From contig NZ_CP101740.1 of NCBI RefSeq assembly GCF_024496245.1, forward strand, positions 1,611,501 through 1,675,500: DNA of 64,000 nt, given 5' to 3'. The stretch comes from Sphingomonas qomolangmaensis. Lineage in GTDB: Bacteria > Pseudomonadota > Alphaproteobacteria > Sphingomonadales > Sphingomonadaceae. Under the pieces are notes generated by a model. It searched no databases, was not told where the DNA came from, and saw nothing but the letters and a program-made list of their open reading frames with translations. Of the stretch, positions 8,693 through 17,418 are shown one piece after another. The translations under genes were made by a program, and so were the position numbers. Within the stretch, counting starts at the first letter, position 1, and each line of letters begins with the position of its first letter.

Positions 8693-10209
8693 TGCGTTTC
8701 CTCCGGCCGTTCGAAGCGGCTGTCGTCGCTGGCGCTCGCATGGTCGCCGTCGAGCGCGCGGACGGTGAAGCGCAGGTCGCTATGCTGCGGGCCGTCGCCC
8801 GGCGCGGCAACGAACAACTGCGTCTTGGTGACCTGGTCGGGGTCGATCGCAAGCTGCACCGCGCGCCCCGCCGTCTCGCGGCTGCCGCGCTCGTCCCATA
8901 GCAAGGCGGGCTCGCCGTCGATCGCGATCTCCACACGGCGCGGGCGCGTTTCCATGTTGCGGATTTTCACGGTGTAGGTGTTGCGGATCGACCCGTCGGA
9001 CAGTTGCACCCATTGCGGGTTGCGCGTCTGGGTCACGCTGATGTCGAGATGCGATCGCGTTTCGAGCGCGAACAGCATCACGGCACCGATCGCGCTCCAG
9101 CTGCCGAGATAGATCAGCGTGCGCGGACGCAGCATCCGGCGCAGCGGCGCGACCGAAGGCTTGCCGGCGCGCGCGGCATCGTCATCGGCCTGGGTGGAAT
9201 AACCGATCAGCTTGGGCTCGCGCCCGACGCGCAGCATCGCATCGTCGCAGGCATCGATGCACAGCCCGCAGGTGATGCAGCCGATCTGCGGCCCGCCGCG
9301 AATGTCGATGCCGGTGGGGCAGACGGCGACACAGGCGTTGCAATCGATACAGTCGCCGATCCGCAGCGGATCGGGGCCGTCCGCCGCATCGGCCTGCGCG
9401 CGCTTCAGCCCGTGCGAGCGCGGTTCGCCGCGCCATTCCTTGTACGTGACGGTGAGCGATTGTTCGTCCATCATCGCCGCCTGGATCCGCGGCCATGGGC
9501 ACATGAACTGGCAGACCTGCTCGCGCATCAGCCCGCCCAGCACATAGGTGGTGGCGGTCAGCAGCGCGACGGTGCTGTAGGCCACCATCGGCGCCTCGCC
9601 GCTGAACAATGCAGGGGCAAGCGTCGGGGCGTCGGCGAAGTAGAATATCCACGCACCCCCGGTCAGCACGCCGATTGCGATCCACACGCTGTGCTTGGCA
9701 ACGCGCCGCGCGATCTTGCCGAGCGACCAGGGTGCCCGCTGCAGGCGGATCTGAGCGTTGCGATCGCCGTCGATCCACCGCTCGACATGCTGGAACAGAT
9801 CGGTCCACACCGTCTGCGGACAGGCATAGCCGCACCAGGCACGCCCCACCGCCGAGGTGACGAAGAACAGCCCGATCGCCGCCATCACCAGCAGCCCGGC
9901 GACATAATAGAATTCGTGCGGCCAGATCTCGATCGCGAACATGTAGAAGCGCCGGTTCGCCAGATCGATCAGCACCGCCTGATCGGGCGCATAGGGACCG
10001 CGATCCCAGCGCAGCCACGGCGTGATGTAATAAATCGCCAGCGTGACGATCATCACCACCCATTTGAAGCGACGAAACGCCCCATCGACCGCCTTGGGAA
10101 AGATCATGCGCCGCGCCTCGAACAGCCCGGGCGGCTTGCTCTTGCCCTGCTTGGTCTTATCCGACCCGGCGCGAGTGCCGGGCGGAGAAAGGGGCGAGGT
10201 TTTGGTCAC
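8689..10209 (-). CDS. ccoG: Cytochrome c oxidase accessory protein CcoG (FixG)
   Basis: A 506-residue membrane ferredoxin-like protein. Membrane helices lie near residues 50-70, 95-115 and 175-240, with CGYACPQTVWTDLF after the second. Two [4Fe-4S] motifs follow: CIDCNACVAVCP and CITCGLCIDACD. The C-terminal third is an Ig-like periplasmic domain. CcoG reduces Cu(II) to Cu(I) during cbb3 assembly. Its start overlaps the ccoP stop by 4 bases. Confidence 0.95.
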   Translation of the reverse strand: MTKTSPLSPPGTRAGSDKTKQGKSKPPGLFEARRMIFPKAVDGAFRRFKWVVMIVTLAIYYITPWLRWDRGPYAPDQAVLIDLANRRFYMFAIEIWPHEFYYVAGLLVMAAIGLFFVTSAVGRAWCGYACPQTVWTDLFQHVERWIDGDRNAQIRLQRAPWSLGKIARRVAKHSVWIAIGVLTGGAWIFYFADAPTLAPALFSGEAPMVAYSTVALLTATTYVLGGLMREQVCQFMCPWPRIQAAMMDEQSLTVTYKEWRGEPRSHGLKRAQADAADGPDPLRIGDCIDCNACVAVCPTGIDIRGGPQIGCITCGLCIDACDDAMLRVGREPKLIGYSTQADDDAARAGKPSVAPLRRMLRPRTLIYLGSWSAIGAVMLFALETRSHLDISVTQTRNPQWVQLSDGSIRNTYTVKIRNMETRPRRVEIAIDGEPALLWDERGSRETAGRAVQLAIDPDQVTKTQLFVAAPGDGPQHSDLRFTVRALDGDHASASDDSRFERPEETQ

Positions 10210-11135
10210 TGCTTCGCGGCAACGCGCTGCGGCGCGGCTGCGACGCGGGTGGGTGCCGGCGATGCCTCACCGCCGCCGAGCGAATGGACATAAGCGGCGA
10301 GCATCTTGATCGTCACCGGATCGAGCTGCTTTTCCCAGGCGGGCATGATGCCGCCACGGCCATTGATGAGCGTCGTGGTCAGCGAACCGCGGTCACCGCC
10401 GAACAGCCAGATGCTGTCGGTCAGGTTCGGCGCGCCAAGCGTGCGATTGCCGCGCCCTTCCTCGCCATGGCAGGCCGCGCAGTTATTGGTGTAGAGTGCG
10501 CCGCCGCGCGCCGCCGCTGCGCTCGGTTGGTCCTGCCCCGACCGGACGCGCACGAACGACACCAAATCGTCGATTTCCGCCGGTTGCAGGATACCGTCGC
10601 GACCGAAGGCGGGCATTTGCGAGATGCGGGTCTGGACGTCGCCGGGATGGCGGATGCCGTGGATCAGCGTCTGCTCGATCGCCGCCATGTCGCCGCCCCA
10701 CAGCCAATCATCGTCGTTCAGATTGGGATAGCCCTTGCTGCCCGCGGCACCCGCACCGTGGCAGGCCGCGCAATGCACCTTGAAGACCGAACGTCCGCCC
10801 TCTTCGGCCGCCGCCAGCAATTTGGGGTTGGCCGCCAGCTGATCGAGCGGGGTGGCCGCAAGCGCGGTCATGATCGGCGCGCGACGCTTCTGTTCGCCGG
10901 CGATGTCGCGATCGAGCTCGCCTTGGCTCGACCAGCCGAGCACGCCCTTGGTCGCGCTGTTCAGCATCGGTATCGCCGGATAGGCGATGACATAGCCGAT
11001 CGCGAAGACGATGCTGGCATACAGCGTCCAAAGCCACCAGCGCGGCATCGGCGTGTCGAGTTCCTCGATCCCGTCCCATTCATGGCCGACGGTGGGGGTG
11101 CCGGTCTTGTCGTCGATGCGACTGCGCTCAGCCAT
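10206..11135 (-). CDS. ccoP: cbb3 oxidase dihaem cytochrome c subunit CcoP
   Basis: 309 residues from the ATG at 11135; the longer open frame overlaps ccoQ completely and is not used. An N-terminal helix (WWLWTLYASIVFAIGYVIAY) anchors two cytochrome c domains, each with a CxxCH haem site: VHCAACHGAGAAG and NNCAACHGEEGRG. Each is followed by the typical LNDDDWLWGGD / LTDSIWLFGGD signature. It passes electrons from soluble cytochrome c to CcoO and CcoN. The start overlaps the ccoQ stop by 8 bases. Confidence 0.95.
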   Translation of the reverse strand: MAERSRIDDKTGTPTVGHEWDGIEELDTPMPRWWLWTLYASIVFAIGYVIAYPAIPMLNSATKGVLGWSSQGELDRDIAGEQKRRAPIMTALAATPLDQLAANPKLLAAAEEGGRSVFKVHCAACHGAGAAGSKGYPNLNDDDWLWGGDMAAIEQTLIHGIRHPGDVQTRISQMPAFGRDGILQPAEIDDLVSFVRVRSGQDQPSAAAARGGALYTNNCAACHGEEGRGNRTLGAPNLTDSIWLFGGDRGSLTTTLINGRGGIMPAWEKQLDPVTIKMLAAYVHSLGGGEASPAPTRVAAAPQRVAAKQ

Positions 11136-11295
11136 CGATCGCGTCCTCTGGTTCGAAGATGCTGGTCGCCGCCGTCCGGTGCGCATCGCGGACCGAGGGC
11201 AGGAAGGTCCAGCCGGTAAAGGTGACGAACACTGCGGCCATCATCACGAGGCCCCAGCTGTCGGCGAAATGGCGGAAGGCGTCATAGGTGCTCAT
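11128..11295 (-). CDS. ccoQ: cbb3 oxidase subunit CcoQ
   Basis: A 55-residue one-helix protein ([19 protein letters not shown], then a hydrophobic stretch ending in FVGWTFLP-like FTGWTFLP). Size, helix and place between ccoO and ccoP identify CcoQ, which stabilises CcoP in the complex. The ATG overlaps the ccoO stop by 4 bases; the longer open frame upstream is an overlap artefact. Confidence 0.9.
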   Translation of the reverse strand: MSTYDAFRHFADSWGLVMMAAVFVTFTGWTFLPSVRDAHRTAATSIFEPEDAIDG

Positions 11296-12023
11296 TTCGC
11301 GAGCTCGCGCGGCGCCGCCGCCTTGAAATCGACCTGGACGCCCAGCCCCTGGAGATACGCGATCATCGCATCCATCTCGGTGACTACCGGGTTCCCGTCG
11401 AAATCGCGCGCCTGCGCCCCGGGATAGCGCCGCACCAGATCGGTCGAATCGGTGTCGCCGCGCGCCTGTGTCCACACGTCGCTGACGGCGTTGCGGATGT
11501 CCTCGTCGGTATAGGGTACGCCTTCAGCGCGCAGCACCTTCAGATGGCTCGCCATGTCCTTGGCATCGACCGCACGGTTGGCCAGGAAGGCATAGGGCGG
11601 CATGATCGATTCAGGCACCACCGATCGGGGGTCTTTCATGTGCTGGACATGCCATTCGTCCGAATAGCGGGTGCCCACGCGCGCCAGATCGGGGCCGGTC
11701 CGCTGCGATCCCCATTGGAACGGATGATCGTACATGCTCTCAGCAGCCAGGCTGTAATGGCCATAGCGTTCGGTTTCGTCGCGGAACGGGCGGATCATCT
11801 GGCTATGGCAGCCATAGCAGCCCTCGCGGATATAGATGTTCCGTCCGACCAGCTCGAGCGGGGTATAGGGTCGAACCCCCTCGACCTTGGTCACCGTCGA
11901 CTGGATCCAGAACAATGGCGCGATCTCGACGATGCCGCCGATCGCGACGGTGATGAGCGCGAGCGCGGCCAGCAGCGTGACGTTGCGTTCGATCTTCTTG
12001 TGACGCTGGACGAAGGTTGCCAT
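11292..12023 (-). CDS. ccoO: cbb3 oxidase monohaem cytochrome c subunit CcoO
   Basis: 243 residues. An N-terminal membrane helix ([20 protein letters not shown]) is followed by the family core [19 protein letters not shown] with one CxxCH haem site, and later [18 protein letters not shown]. It starts 10 bases after ccoN and overlaps ccoQ by 4 bases. Confidence 0.96.
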   Translation of the reverse strand: MATFVQRHKKIERNVTLLAALALITVAIGGIVEIAPLFWIQSTVTKVEGVRPYTPLELVGRNIYIREGCYGCHSQMIRPFRDETERYGHYSLAAESMYDHPFQWGSQRTGPDLARVGTRYSDEWHVQHMKDPRSVVPESIMPPYAFLANRAVDAKDMASHLKVLRAEGVPYTDEDIRNAVSDVWTQARGDTDSTDLVRRYPGAQARDFDGNPVVTEMDAMIAYLQGLGVQVDFKAAAPRELAK

Positions 12024-12033
12024 GTCGAACTTC

Positions 12034-13779
12034 CTATCGGGCGGCGGCGACGGCGGTGCCGTCGAGCGTGGCAGGGGGGGCGATGGCGGCAGCCGAGGCC
12101 GGGCGATCCTTCGCCGGATCGAACACCGGCGACGACATCGGCGCCTCGTCGCGCAGCTTGCCCCGACACGTCATCCAGACGTTCCAGACCATGAACAGCG
12201 CGCCGGCGAAGTAGAGCAGGCCGCCGGCGGTGCGGATCACGTAATAGGGATGCATCGCGGCGACGACTTCGGCGAAGGCGTAGACGAGATAGCCGTCATC
12301 CCCATATTCGCGCCACATCAGCCCCTGGGTGATGCCGGCGACCCACATCGCCGAGGCGTAGAGGACGATGCCCAAGGTCGCGCACCAGAAGTGCCAGTTG
12401 ACCATCCGCAGCGAATAGAGCCGCGTGCGACCCCATAGGCGCGGGACCATGTAATAGATCGCGCCGAAGGTGATCATGCCGTTCCAGCCGAGCGCACCCG
12501 AATGGACATGGCCGATCGTCCAGTTGGTGTAGTGCGAGAGCGAATTGACGCTCTTGATCGACATCAGCGGGCCTTCGAAGGTGCTCATGCCGTAGAAGGC
12601 GAGCGCGAACACCATCATGCGGATGATCGGATCGGTGCGGATCTTGTCCCATGCGCCGTTGAGCGTCATCAGGCCGTTGATCATGCCGCCCCAGCTCGGC
12701 ATCCACAGCATGACCGAGAACACCATGCCCAATGTCTGCGCCCAATCGGGCAGCGCGGTGTAGTGAAGGTGGTGCGGGCCGGCCCAGATATAGAGGAAGA
12801 TCAGCGACCAGAAATGGATGATCGACAGGCGATAGCTATAGACCGGGCGTTCGGCCTGTTTGGGCACGAAATAATACATCATGCCCAGGAAGCCGGCGGT
12901 CAGGAAGAAACCGACCGCGTTATGCCCGTACCACCACTGGGTCAGCGCATCCTGGACGCCGGCGAACAGCGAATAGGATTTCGATCCCACCCACGACACC
13001 GGCAACGACAGGTTGTTGACCAGATGCAGCATCGCCACGGTGATGATGAAGGCGAGGTAGAACCAGTTGGCGACATAGATATGCGGCTCTGACCGGCGGA
13101 CGATCGTGCCGATGAAGATCGCCAGATAGCTTACCCAGACGATCGTCAGCCAGATATCGACATACCATTCGGGCTCGGCATATTCGCGGCCTTCGGTCAC
13201 CCCCATCAGATAGCCCGTCGCCGCTAGGACGATGAACAGCTGGTATCCCCAGAAAACGAACCGCGAGAGCGCGGGGAAGGCCAGTCGCGCGCGGCAGGTG
13301 CGCTGGACGACATAGAAGCTGGTGCACAACAAGGCGTTGCCGCCAAAGGCGAAGATCACCGCCGAGGTATGCAGCGGCCGCAACCGCCCGAAGGTCGTAT
13401 ATTCGCTGCTGAGGTTGAGCAGCGGATAGGCGAGCTGCGAGGCGATGACGATGCCGACCAGGAAGCCCACCACCCCCCAGAATACGGTGGCGATCACCCC
13501 CCAGCGGATGACATCGTCATAATATTCGGTCGCTTGCGCCGCCTGTGCGGCAACGCTCAGCGCGGGGGTGCCGACCTGGCGGATCGTCATGGCCGCCGCA
13601 GCAAAGCCCGCCAGCGCGACGATCATCATGTGGACGCTGAACGCGGTATCGACCGCAACTGCCGCCAGCACGACCGCCGCCATGCCCGCGAACAGCCACA
13701 GGGCGGCGCGAAGCAGCACATCGTCGATGTAGGGCGCTTGCGCGGTGGTTACGGTTGGGGTTCTGGAACCGTGCATCAT
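12034..13779 (-). CDS. ccoN: cbb3-type cytochrome c oxidase catalytic subunit CcoN
   Basis: 581 residues, with about twelve to fourteen helices. The haem b/b3 and CuB histidines lie in motifs such as [30 protein letters not shown] and [16 protein letters not shown]. This haem-copper oxidase reduces oxygen with high affinity under microaerobic conditions. The start chosen is the ATG at 13779 (a second ATG follows at 13776), which overlaps the stop of the upstream hemA-derived mini-ORF as ATGATG/TGA. A longer open frame upstream runs inside that mini-ORF. About 60 residues precede the first conserved helices, more than in many CcoN proteins. Confidence 0.95.
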   Translation of the reverse strand: MMHGSRTPTVTTAQAPYIDDVLLRAALWLFAGMAAVVLAAVAVDTAFSVHMMIVALAGFAAAAMTIRQVGTPALSVAAQAAQATEYYDDVIRWGVIATVFWGVVGFLVGIVIASQLAYPLLNLSSEYTTFGRLRPLHTSAVIFAFGGNALLCTSFYVVQRTCRARLAFPALSRFVFWGYQLFIVLAATGYLMGVTEGREYAEPEWYVDIWLTIVWVSYLAIFIGTIVRRSEPHIYVANWFYLAFIITVAMLHLVNNLSLPVSWVGSKSYSLFAGVQDALTQWWYGHNAVGFFLTAGFLGMMYYFVPKQAERPVYSYRLSIIHFWSLIFLYIWAGPHHLHYTALPDWAQTLGMVFSVMLWMPSWGGMINGLMTLNGAWDKIRTDPIIRMMVFALAFYGMSTFEGPLMSIKSVNSLSHYTNWTIGHVHSGALGWNGMITFGAIYYMVPRLWGRTRLYSLRMVNWHFWCATLGIVLYASAMWVAGITQGLMWREYGDDGYLVYAFAEVVAAMHPYYVIRTAGGLLYFAGALFMVWNVWMTCRGKLRDEAPMSSPVFDPAKDRPASAAAIAPPATLDGTAVAAAR

Positions 13780-14057
13780 GCGGTCTTTCGAAATGCGGGG
13801 CGGCACCAGATCTCGACCAGCACATCGGTCAGCGCATCGGTCAGCGCCCGCAGCATCGCAGCACCGTGCGATGGGCCGGCCGTGAAGATGAACCCCGGCG
13901 CATAGCTGCGGATCAGGTTGAGCTTCGAGCCATTGCGCCCGGCGAAGCATCGCGCATCGGGGAACGCCCCCTTGATGCGCGATAAGCCTATGAACACGCG
14001 ATAACGCCCCTCGGCCTGCAACCGATCGATCGCGCGTTCAAATATCGTTGCGTACAT
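13776..14057 (-). pseudogene. hemA: Internally deleted 5-aminolevulinate synthase, coupled to ccoN
   Basis: A 93-residue open frame. Residues 1-45 match the N-terminus of alphaproteobacterial ALA synthase ([14 protein letters not shown], then [14 protein letters not shown]). It then jumps to [12 protein letters not shown], which in the full enzyme lies near the end of the PLP domain, and then to a helix resembling the very C-terminus ([10 protein letters not shown]). About 300 internal residues, including the PLP lysine and substrate sites, are gone, yet the frame is intact. The TGA overlaps the ccoN ATG, so translation of this relic probably feeds ccoN. An alternative is a retained leader ORF with a regulatory role. 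Origin is inferred from residue patterns. Confidence 0.75.
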
Positions 14058-14125
14058 GTGATGAAGCCCCGCCCCTGGTCCGCTGCTGCTAGCGGCGAGC
14101 GGGGGATGGCCCCCATTCGCAAATA

Positions 14126-14142
14126 TACGTAGCGGCTACGTA
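14126..14142. promoter_or_regulatory. Perfect inverted repeat, candidate operator of the hemA'-cco operon
   Basis: TACGTAG-CGG-CTACGTA: two 7-base arms and a 3-base spacer, about 70 bases before the mini-ORF start. On the minus strand an AT-rich stretch (TATATTTG) that could serve as a -10 element overlaps its downstream end. No FNR/FixK-type box was seen between 14058 and 14260. The cognate regulator is unknown. Confidence 0.45.
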
Positions 14143-14260
14143 CGGTCGCGCGCCTTACTCGGCGGCGCGGCGGCGGCGGGGTGGCGCAGCGATGCCCCCG
14201 CCCTCGCCGCGCCCGAAATCTCCAAAGACATCCGGCCTCCTTTACTGCAGCGCCCGGGAT

Positions 14261-14395
14261 CTAAAGCCGCAGGCCGAAGCCAGCACCGACCACTAGCGGA
14301 CGAGATGCACGCGCAGCGACTGGTCGCCGATCGCAGTCGTGCTGAGCCGCGCGGTGGTGTCGGTCTCGATGTATTTCACGTCGAAATTGAGTGGA
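14261..14395 (-). pseudogene. OmpW family outer membrane protein, C-terminal remnant with frameshift
   Basis: Reading the minus strand, the frame gives NFDVKYIETDTTARLS and then QSLRVHL, the last strands of OmpW barrels (typically LNLDVKYID..). A single lost base in what should be GATCCG (here GTCCG) shifts the frame; in the next frame the protein ends properly as LVVGAGFGLRL and a stop at 14261-14263. The 5' part is missing, replaced by IS6-derived sequence. Confidence 0.65.
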
Positions 14396-14679
14396 CGCCT
14401 TACTGGTCGACGGCTCGCCAGCGGTAGATCAATCCGCCGTTGAGCCTCACCGCTATCTCCTCGAAGTGCCGGCGCCAGTGCCGGAAGGCGTGCATCCGCC
14501 GCGCCCGCGGCCGTCGGATGTGTGAGCAGGTTCCCGGCATTCGGCGACGACACCGGAAAGGGCATCTTCATGAGCACCACCAGCCCGATCACCGCGCGCG
14601 ACGAGTTGAAGTAGCGGAACGGGCCGGCGGGCTTGCGTGGCTGAGGACATCCTAGCCGCTGCCGGGCCTTCATGAGCAA
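14396..14679 (-). mobile_element. Decayed IS6-family transposase fragment
   Basis: On the minus strand, translated pieces in more than one frame match the transposase of the intact IS copy at 27923-28645: GPFRYFNSSRAVIGLVVLMK (intact copy: FRRFNSSPEVIRLVVMMY), then AFRHWRRHFEEIAVRLNGG and IYRWRAVD. The centre is deleted and several frames are broken, so this is an old relic. It abuts the ompW tail and may have truncated that gene. Confidence 0.65.
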
Positions 14680-14694
14680 CCCGCCCCAACTCCG

Positions 14695-15327
14695 TCACCG
14701 CTCCATTTGCCGCGTCGGGAACACCGGCCCCCGAACCGTCATTCTGGAGCTGTCATAGGGTCGCTGGAGCTCGACCACCGCGTCGTACGAGCCGCGCAGC
14801 CAGGTATCGACGTCTTTGGCTTCGAGGATCGTGATCATCGCCTTAGGATGGATCGGAGCCACGAGCTCGTTAGGATCGCAGGTCACCATGGTGAAGCCTG
14901 CGCCCTCTTTGGTCTGCTGCCAAAAGCCCGCCACTGCGAACACCGGCTGGTCGGTCACCTGGAACCACATCTCACCCTTCAGCGGCGGCTTCCCGTCGCC
15001 AAGGTCGTGCTTGTCGGGCGTCCATTCGCAGAATTCGGTAAGGGGAACCAGACAGCGGTTCTCAGGCTTCTCTGCCAGCTTGCGCCACTGCGGCAGCTTC
15101 AGGTTGCGGACATTCGTCATCGGCCAAGACGCCTGACCGCCCAGCACGTCCCAGAGCATCACGTCCCACGCGCGCTCGCCGTCGTGCTCGCGGATCACAT
15201 AGGCGCGACCCTTCGGCCGCAACTCTTTTGCATCAAACCGGTTGTCCCGCGGCCTTTCGCCGAACAGCTTGTTGGCAGCGGCGAAAATCGTGTCGGGTTC
15301 GCCTGCATATCTTGCTCTGTTGCACAT
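14695..15327 (-). CDS. SOS response-associated peptidase/HMCES-like DNA-protein crosslink protein (YedK family)
   Basis: 210 residues starting MCNRAR, so that after Met removal Cys2 is the N-terminal catalytic residue. ATG at 15327 is chosen over the adjacent ATG at 15330 for this reason. Other family residues are Asn75 in MTNVRN, the Glu in LTEFCEW (residue 101) and His160 in APIHPKAM. YedK/HMCES proteins trap abasic sites in single-stranded DNA as a thiazolidine crosslink. It stands alone, without an adjacent lexA or imuAB. Confidence 0.92.
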   Translation of the reverse strand: MCNRARYAGEPDTIFAAANKLFGERPRDNRFDAKELRPKGRAYVIREHDGERAWDVMLWDVLGGQASWPMTNVRNLKLPQWRKLAEKPENRCLVPLTEFCEWTPDKHDLGDGKPPLKGEMWFQVTDQPVFAVAGFWQQTKEGAGFTMVTCDPNELVAPIHPKAMITILEAKDVDTWLRGSYDAVVELQRPYDSSRMTVRGPVFPTRQMER

Positions 15328-15454
15328 CACCCCATGGTATCATCGCGCAGAGGCGTAGCAATCGCCCGCAGGTAACCGAAAGCACCCTACGCGGTTTGGA
15401 CGGTGCGAAGGGGGGATTGCGGTCTGTCCGCATGCGGGTCAGGCTGACGTGCGG

Positions 15455-15952
15455 CTATGTTGCCGCACTTGAGCCAAACGAACCTCGCCCAAGCGAATTG
15501 AGCGAACCCGAAGCCAAGTGTTCGAGGATACGCCGCAGCGCCGCAACGTTATTGTCGTCCTCTGCGCTTTCAAGCGCGTCCTGCAGCACCGTGCGGATGT
15601 CGTCGGCTTCAACCCGCTCCATCTCCCAATTCGGATACAGGCGCTCGCGCTTTTCTTCACCCCGGTCCAGCGGGACGATGTCGTAATGGCGGGGATCGCT
15701 ATGCAGGCTCGCGATCAGCTTCTGCACCTCGGCGGGAGGTCCCTCGATCCATTGGAAAAAGACGCCGCTGCCGAAAACCAGCACCCCGGTGATGCCTTTG
15801 GCGAGATTGTAGCGTTGCGCTGATTCGATGATGCGATTGACCTCCATATCATCGACGCCTTCGGCGGCACGACTGCAGTATACAAAAGTATAAAGTGTGG
15901 GCGCGGCGTAGTCGAAGTCGGGGTCGCCTGGAAAACCGTATTCGTCGAACAT
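15455..15952 (-). CDS. BLUF-domain blue-light photoreceptor
   Basis: 165 residues with one BLUF domain at about residues 19-112 and a short alpha-helical tail. The flavin-binding network can be read directly: Tyr25 (TFVYCS), Asn49 (QRYNLAKGITG), Gln67 (GVFFQWIEG), and Trp109 and Met111 (YPNWEM). SDPRHYDIVPL is also typical. BLUF domains bind FAD and rearrange the Gln side chain in blue light. No effector domain is fused, so a partner protein must relay the signal. Neighbours give no clear partner. Confidence 0.93.
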   Translation of the reverse strand: MFDEYGFPGDPDFDYAAPTLYTFVYCSRAAEGVDDMEVNRIIESAQRYNLAKGITGVLVFGSGVFFQWIEGPPAEVQKLIASLHSDPRHYDIVPLDRGEEKRERLYPNWEMERVEADDIRTVLQDALESAEDDNNVAALRRILEHLASGSLNSLGRGSFGSSAAT

Positions 15953-16517
15953 GAATTCGCTCGCCCTGTCTATAGTGGGTAGGCCATAGTACCCGATGGG
16001 TGATCCCGGTTAGCGCATCTGTCCGGTTTTCGTAAGGAATGATCGAACTGTCGAAACTCAGATGAGCCGAGATAGTAGCTTAGCTGTCAATCGCCGTACC
16101 CGGACCAGGGCCCCTAGATCGTTCGGATTTGCTCGTGCGAGAATGTTCGCAATATCACTGGGGCTTAAGCGCGTGATGGCGGGGGTGTTGCAGTCGCTGG
16201 TAGCGCTCTGCTGCCGGGCGTAGCGGAGGCCTACGGTCTGCAGAAATCAAACAGAAGCAGCTGGATGACGCGCAAGCCCACGAACGGGGTTCAGCAGCTG
16301 CTGCTACCGTGGTCAGGTCGACCCAAACCGCAATCTTCGGGCAACGTCGTTCACAAAGTGGCCGAGCATTATCGCGTCGCGGGCAAATTCGAGCGCTTGT
16401 AAGCGCCCTATATTCCCCGTCTGATGTGGGCCTGTATCGCGTTCACGGCCCGCCGAATATGCGCCTTTGCTGGTCGGTTTGGTACTACCAGGCAATCAGG
16501 CAAAGCATCCGGCCTGT
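15953..16517. other. Intergenic region with a MITE fragment
   Basis: No gene supported. The stretch 15953-16385 shows no recognisable coding signal. The only identifiable content is the truncated MITE at 16386-16489. Confidence 0.4.
16386..16489 (+). repeat. MITE copy A, truncated
   Basis: Matches the middle of copies B-D: the shared run CCTGTATCGCGTTCACGG and CCGCCGAATATGCG is present, preceded by AATTCGAGCGCT as in copy B. The left terminus is absent and the right end is shortened to TTTGGTACTACC. Confidence 0.7.
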
Positions 16518-17405
16518 TCAACAGCCCCGTTCGGTTTTGACACCAGCACCTGTCGAAGGTGGCGAGGTATGTACGTCGGCCCCATATCGGGAAAACCACG
16601 CAACGATTGCTTCGGCCACTCGCACGGGTTGTTCCAGGTGAGGAAAGTGGCCAACCTCGGGCCACAGCTCCCGCGCGTATCCTTTGGTGAAGATGGCGTC
16701 CTGCCCGTCCGAGAGTTTAGGCAGGAGGCAACCGTCCTTCTCACCGGCAATGAACAGCGTCGGCACCGCAATCGGGTTGGCCGGCACCTCGAAGCCGCCT
16801 TCCCGGTACATGGCGACCGGCGCAGGCATGGAGCGGCGGAGCGTCGCCTTGACGCGCGCGAGGTGCGCGGGCGGCGGGGTGAAGGCGGGGGACCACCGCC
16901 GCCACAGTCGCTCCACATAGGCAAAATCGTTATGCGCCACCGCGCGATCGGCGACACCGCCGAACTGAAAAAAAATGATGTAGCGGCTCATCCACCATTG
17001 CCGTGGCAGGCGCTTCATGCGGCGGTTGATCGCCGCCGGATGCGCGCCCGAGAGCATCACGGCCGCCGCGAAAAGCTCCGGCGCGCGGGTCGTCGCGAGA
17101 TATCCGATCTGCGCGCCATAATCGTGCCCGACAAAACAGACCGGCCGATTCGGGGACAGCGTACGGGCAAGCGAGAGCAGATCGGCGACCAAAGCATCGA
17201 GCGTAAGCGGCCCGGCCAACGGCGATGGCGCATAGCCGCGCAGATATGGCGCGACGGCGCGATAGCCTTTGGCGGCTAGGTCGGGGCCGATTTGGTCGAA
17301 GGTCGAGGCATCGTCAGGAAAGCCGTGCAGCAGCAGCGCTATCGGCGCATCGTCCGCTCCGGCGCTGCGGACCCCGAAACTCCCGGTCGGCGTATCGATC
17401 ATCAT
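16518..17405 (-). CDS. Alpha/beta-fold hydrolase (epoxide hydrolase/haloalkane dehalogenase type)
   Basis: 295 residues from ATG 17405, 13 bases after the stop of the TspO-like gene. The oxyanion motif LLLHGFPDD, nucleophile elbow GHDYGA with Asp as nucleophile, a later acid Asp (AGEKDG) and catalytic His (GHFPHLE) fit the Asp-nucleophile branch of the family, which hydrolyses epoxides or haloalkanes through an ester intermediate. The substrate is unknown. The last 20 residues after WFSRYG look non-conserved. Probably co-transcribed with the TspO-like gene and controlled by the divergent TetR regulator. Confidence 0.85.
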   Translation of the reverse strand: MMIDTPTGSFGVRSAGADDAPIALLLHGFPDDASTFDQIGPDLAAKGYRAVAPYLRGYAPSPLAGPLTLDALVADLLSLARTLSPNRPVCFVGHDYGAQIGYLATTRAPELFAAAVMLSGAHPAAINRRMKRLPRQWWMSRYIIFFQFGGVADRAVAHNDFAYVERLWRRWSPAFTPPPAHLARVKATLRRSMPAPVAMYREGGFEVPANPIAVPTLFIAGEKDGCLLPKLSDGQDAIFTKGYARELWPEVGHFPHLEQPVRVAEAIVAWFSRYGADVHTSPPSTGAGVKTERGC

Positions 17406-17418
17406 CTCGTTCACCGCC

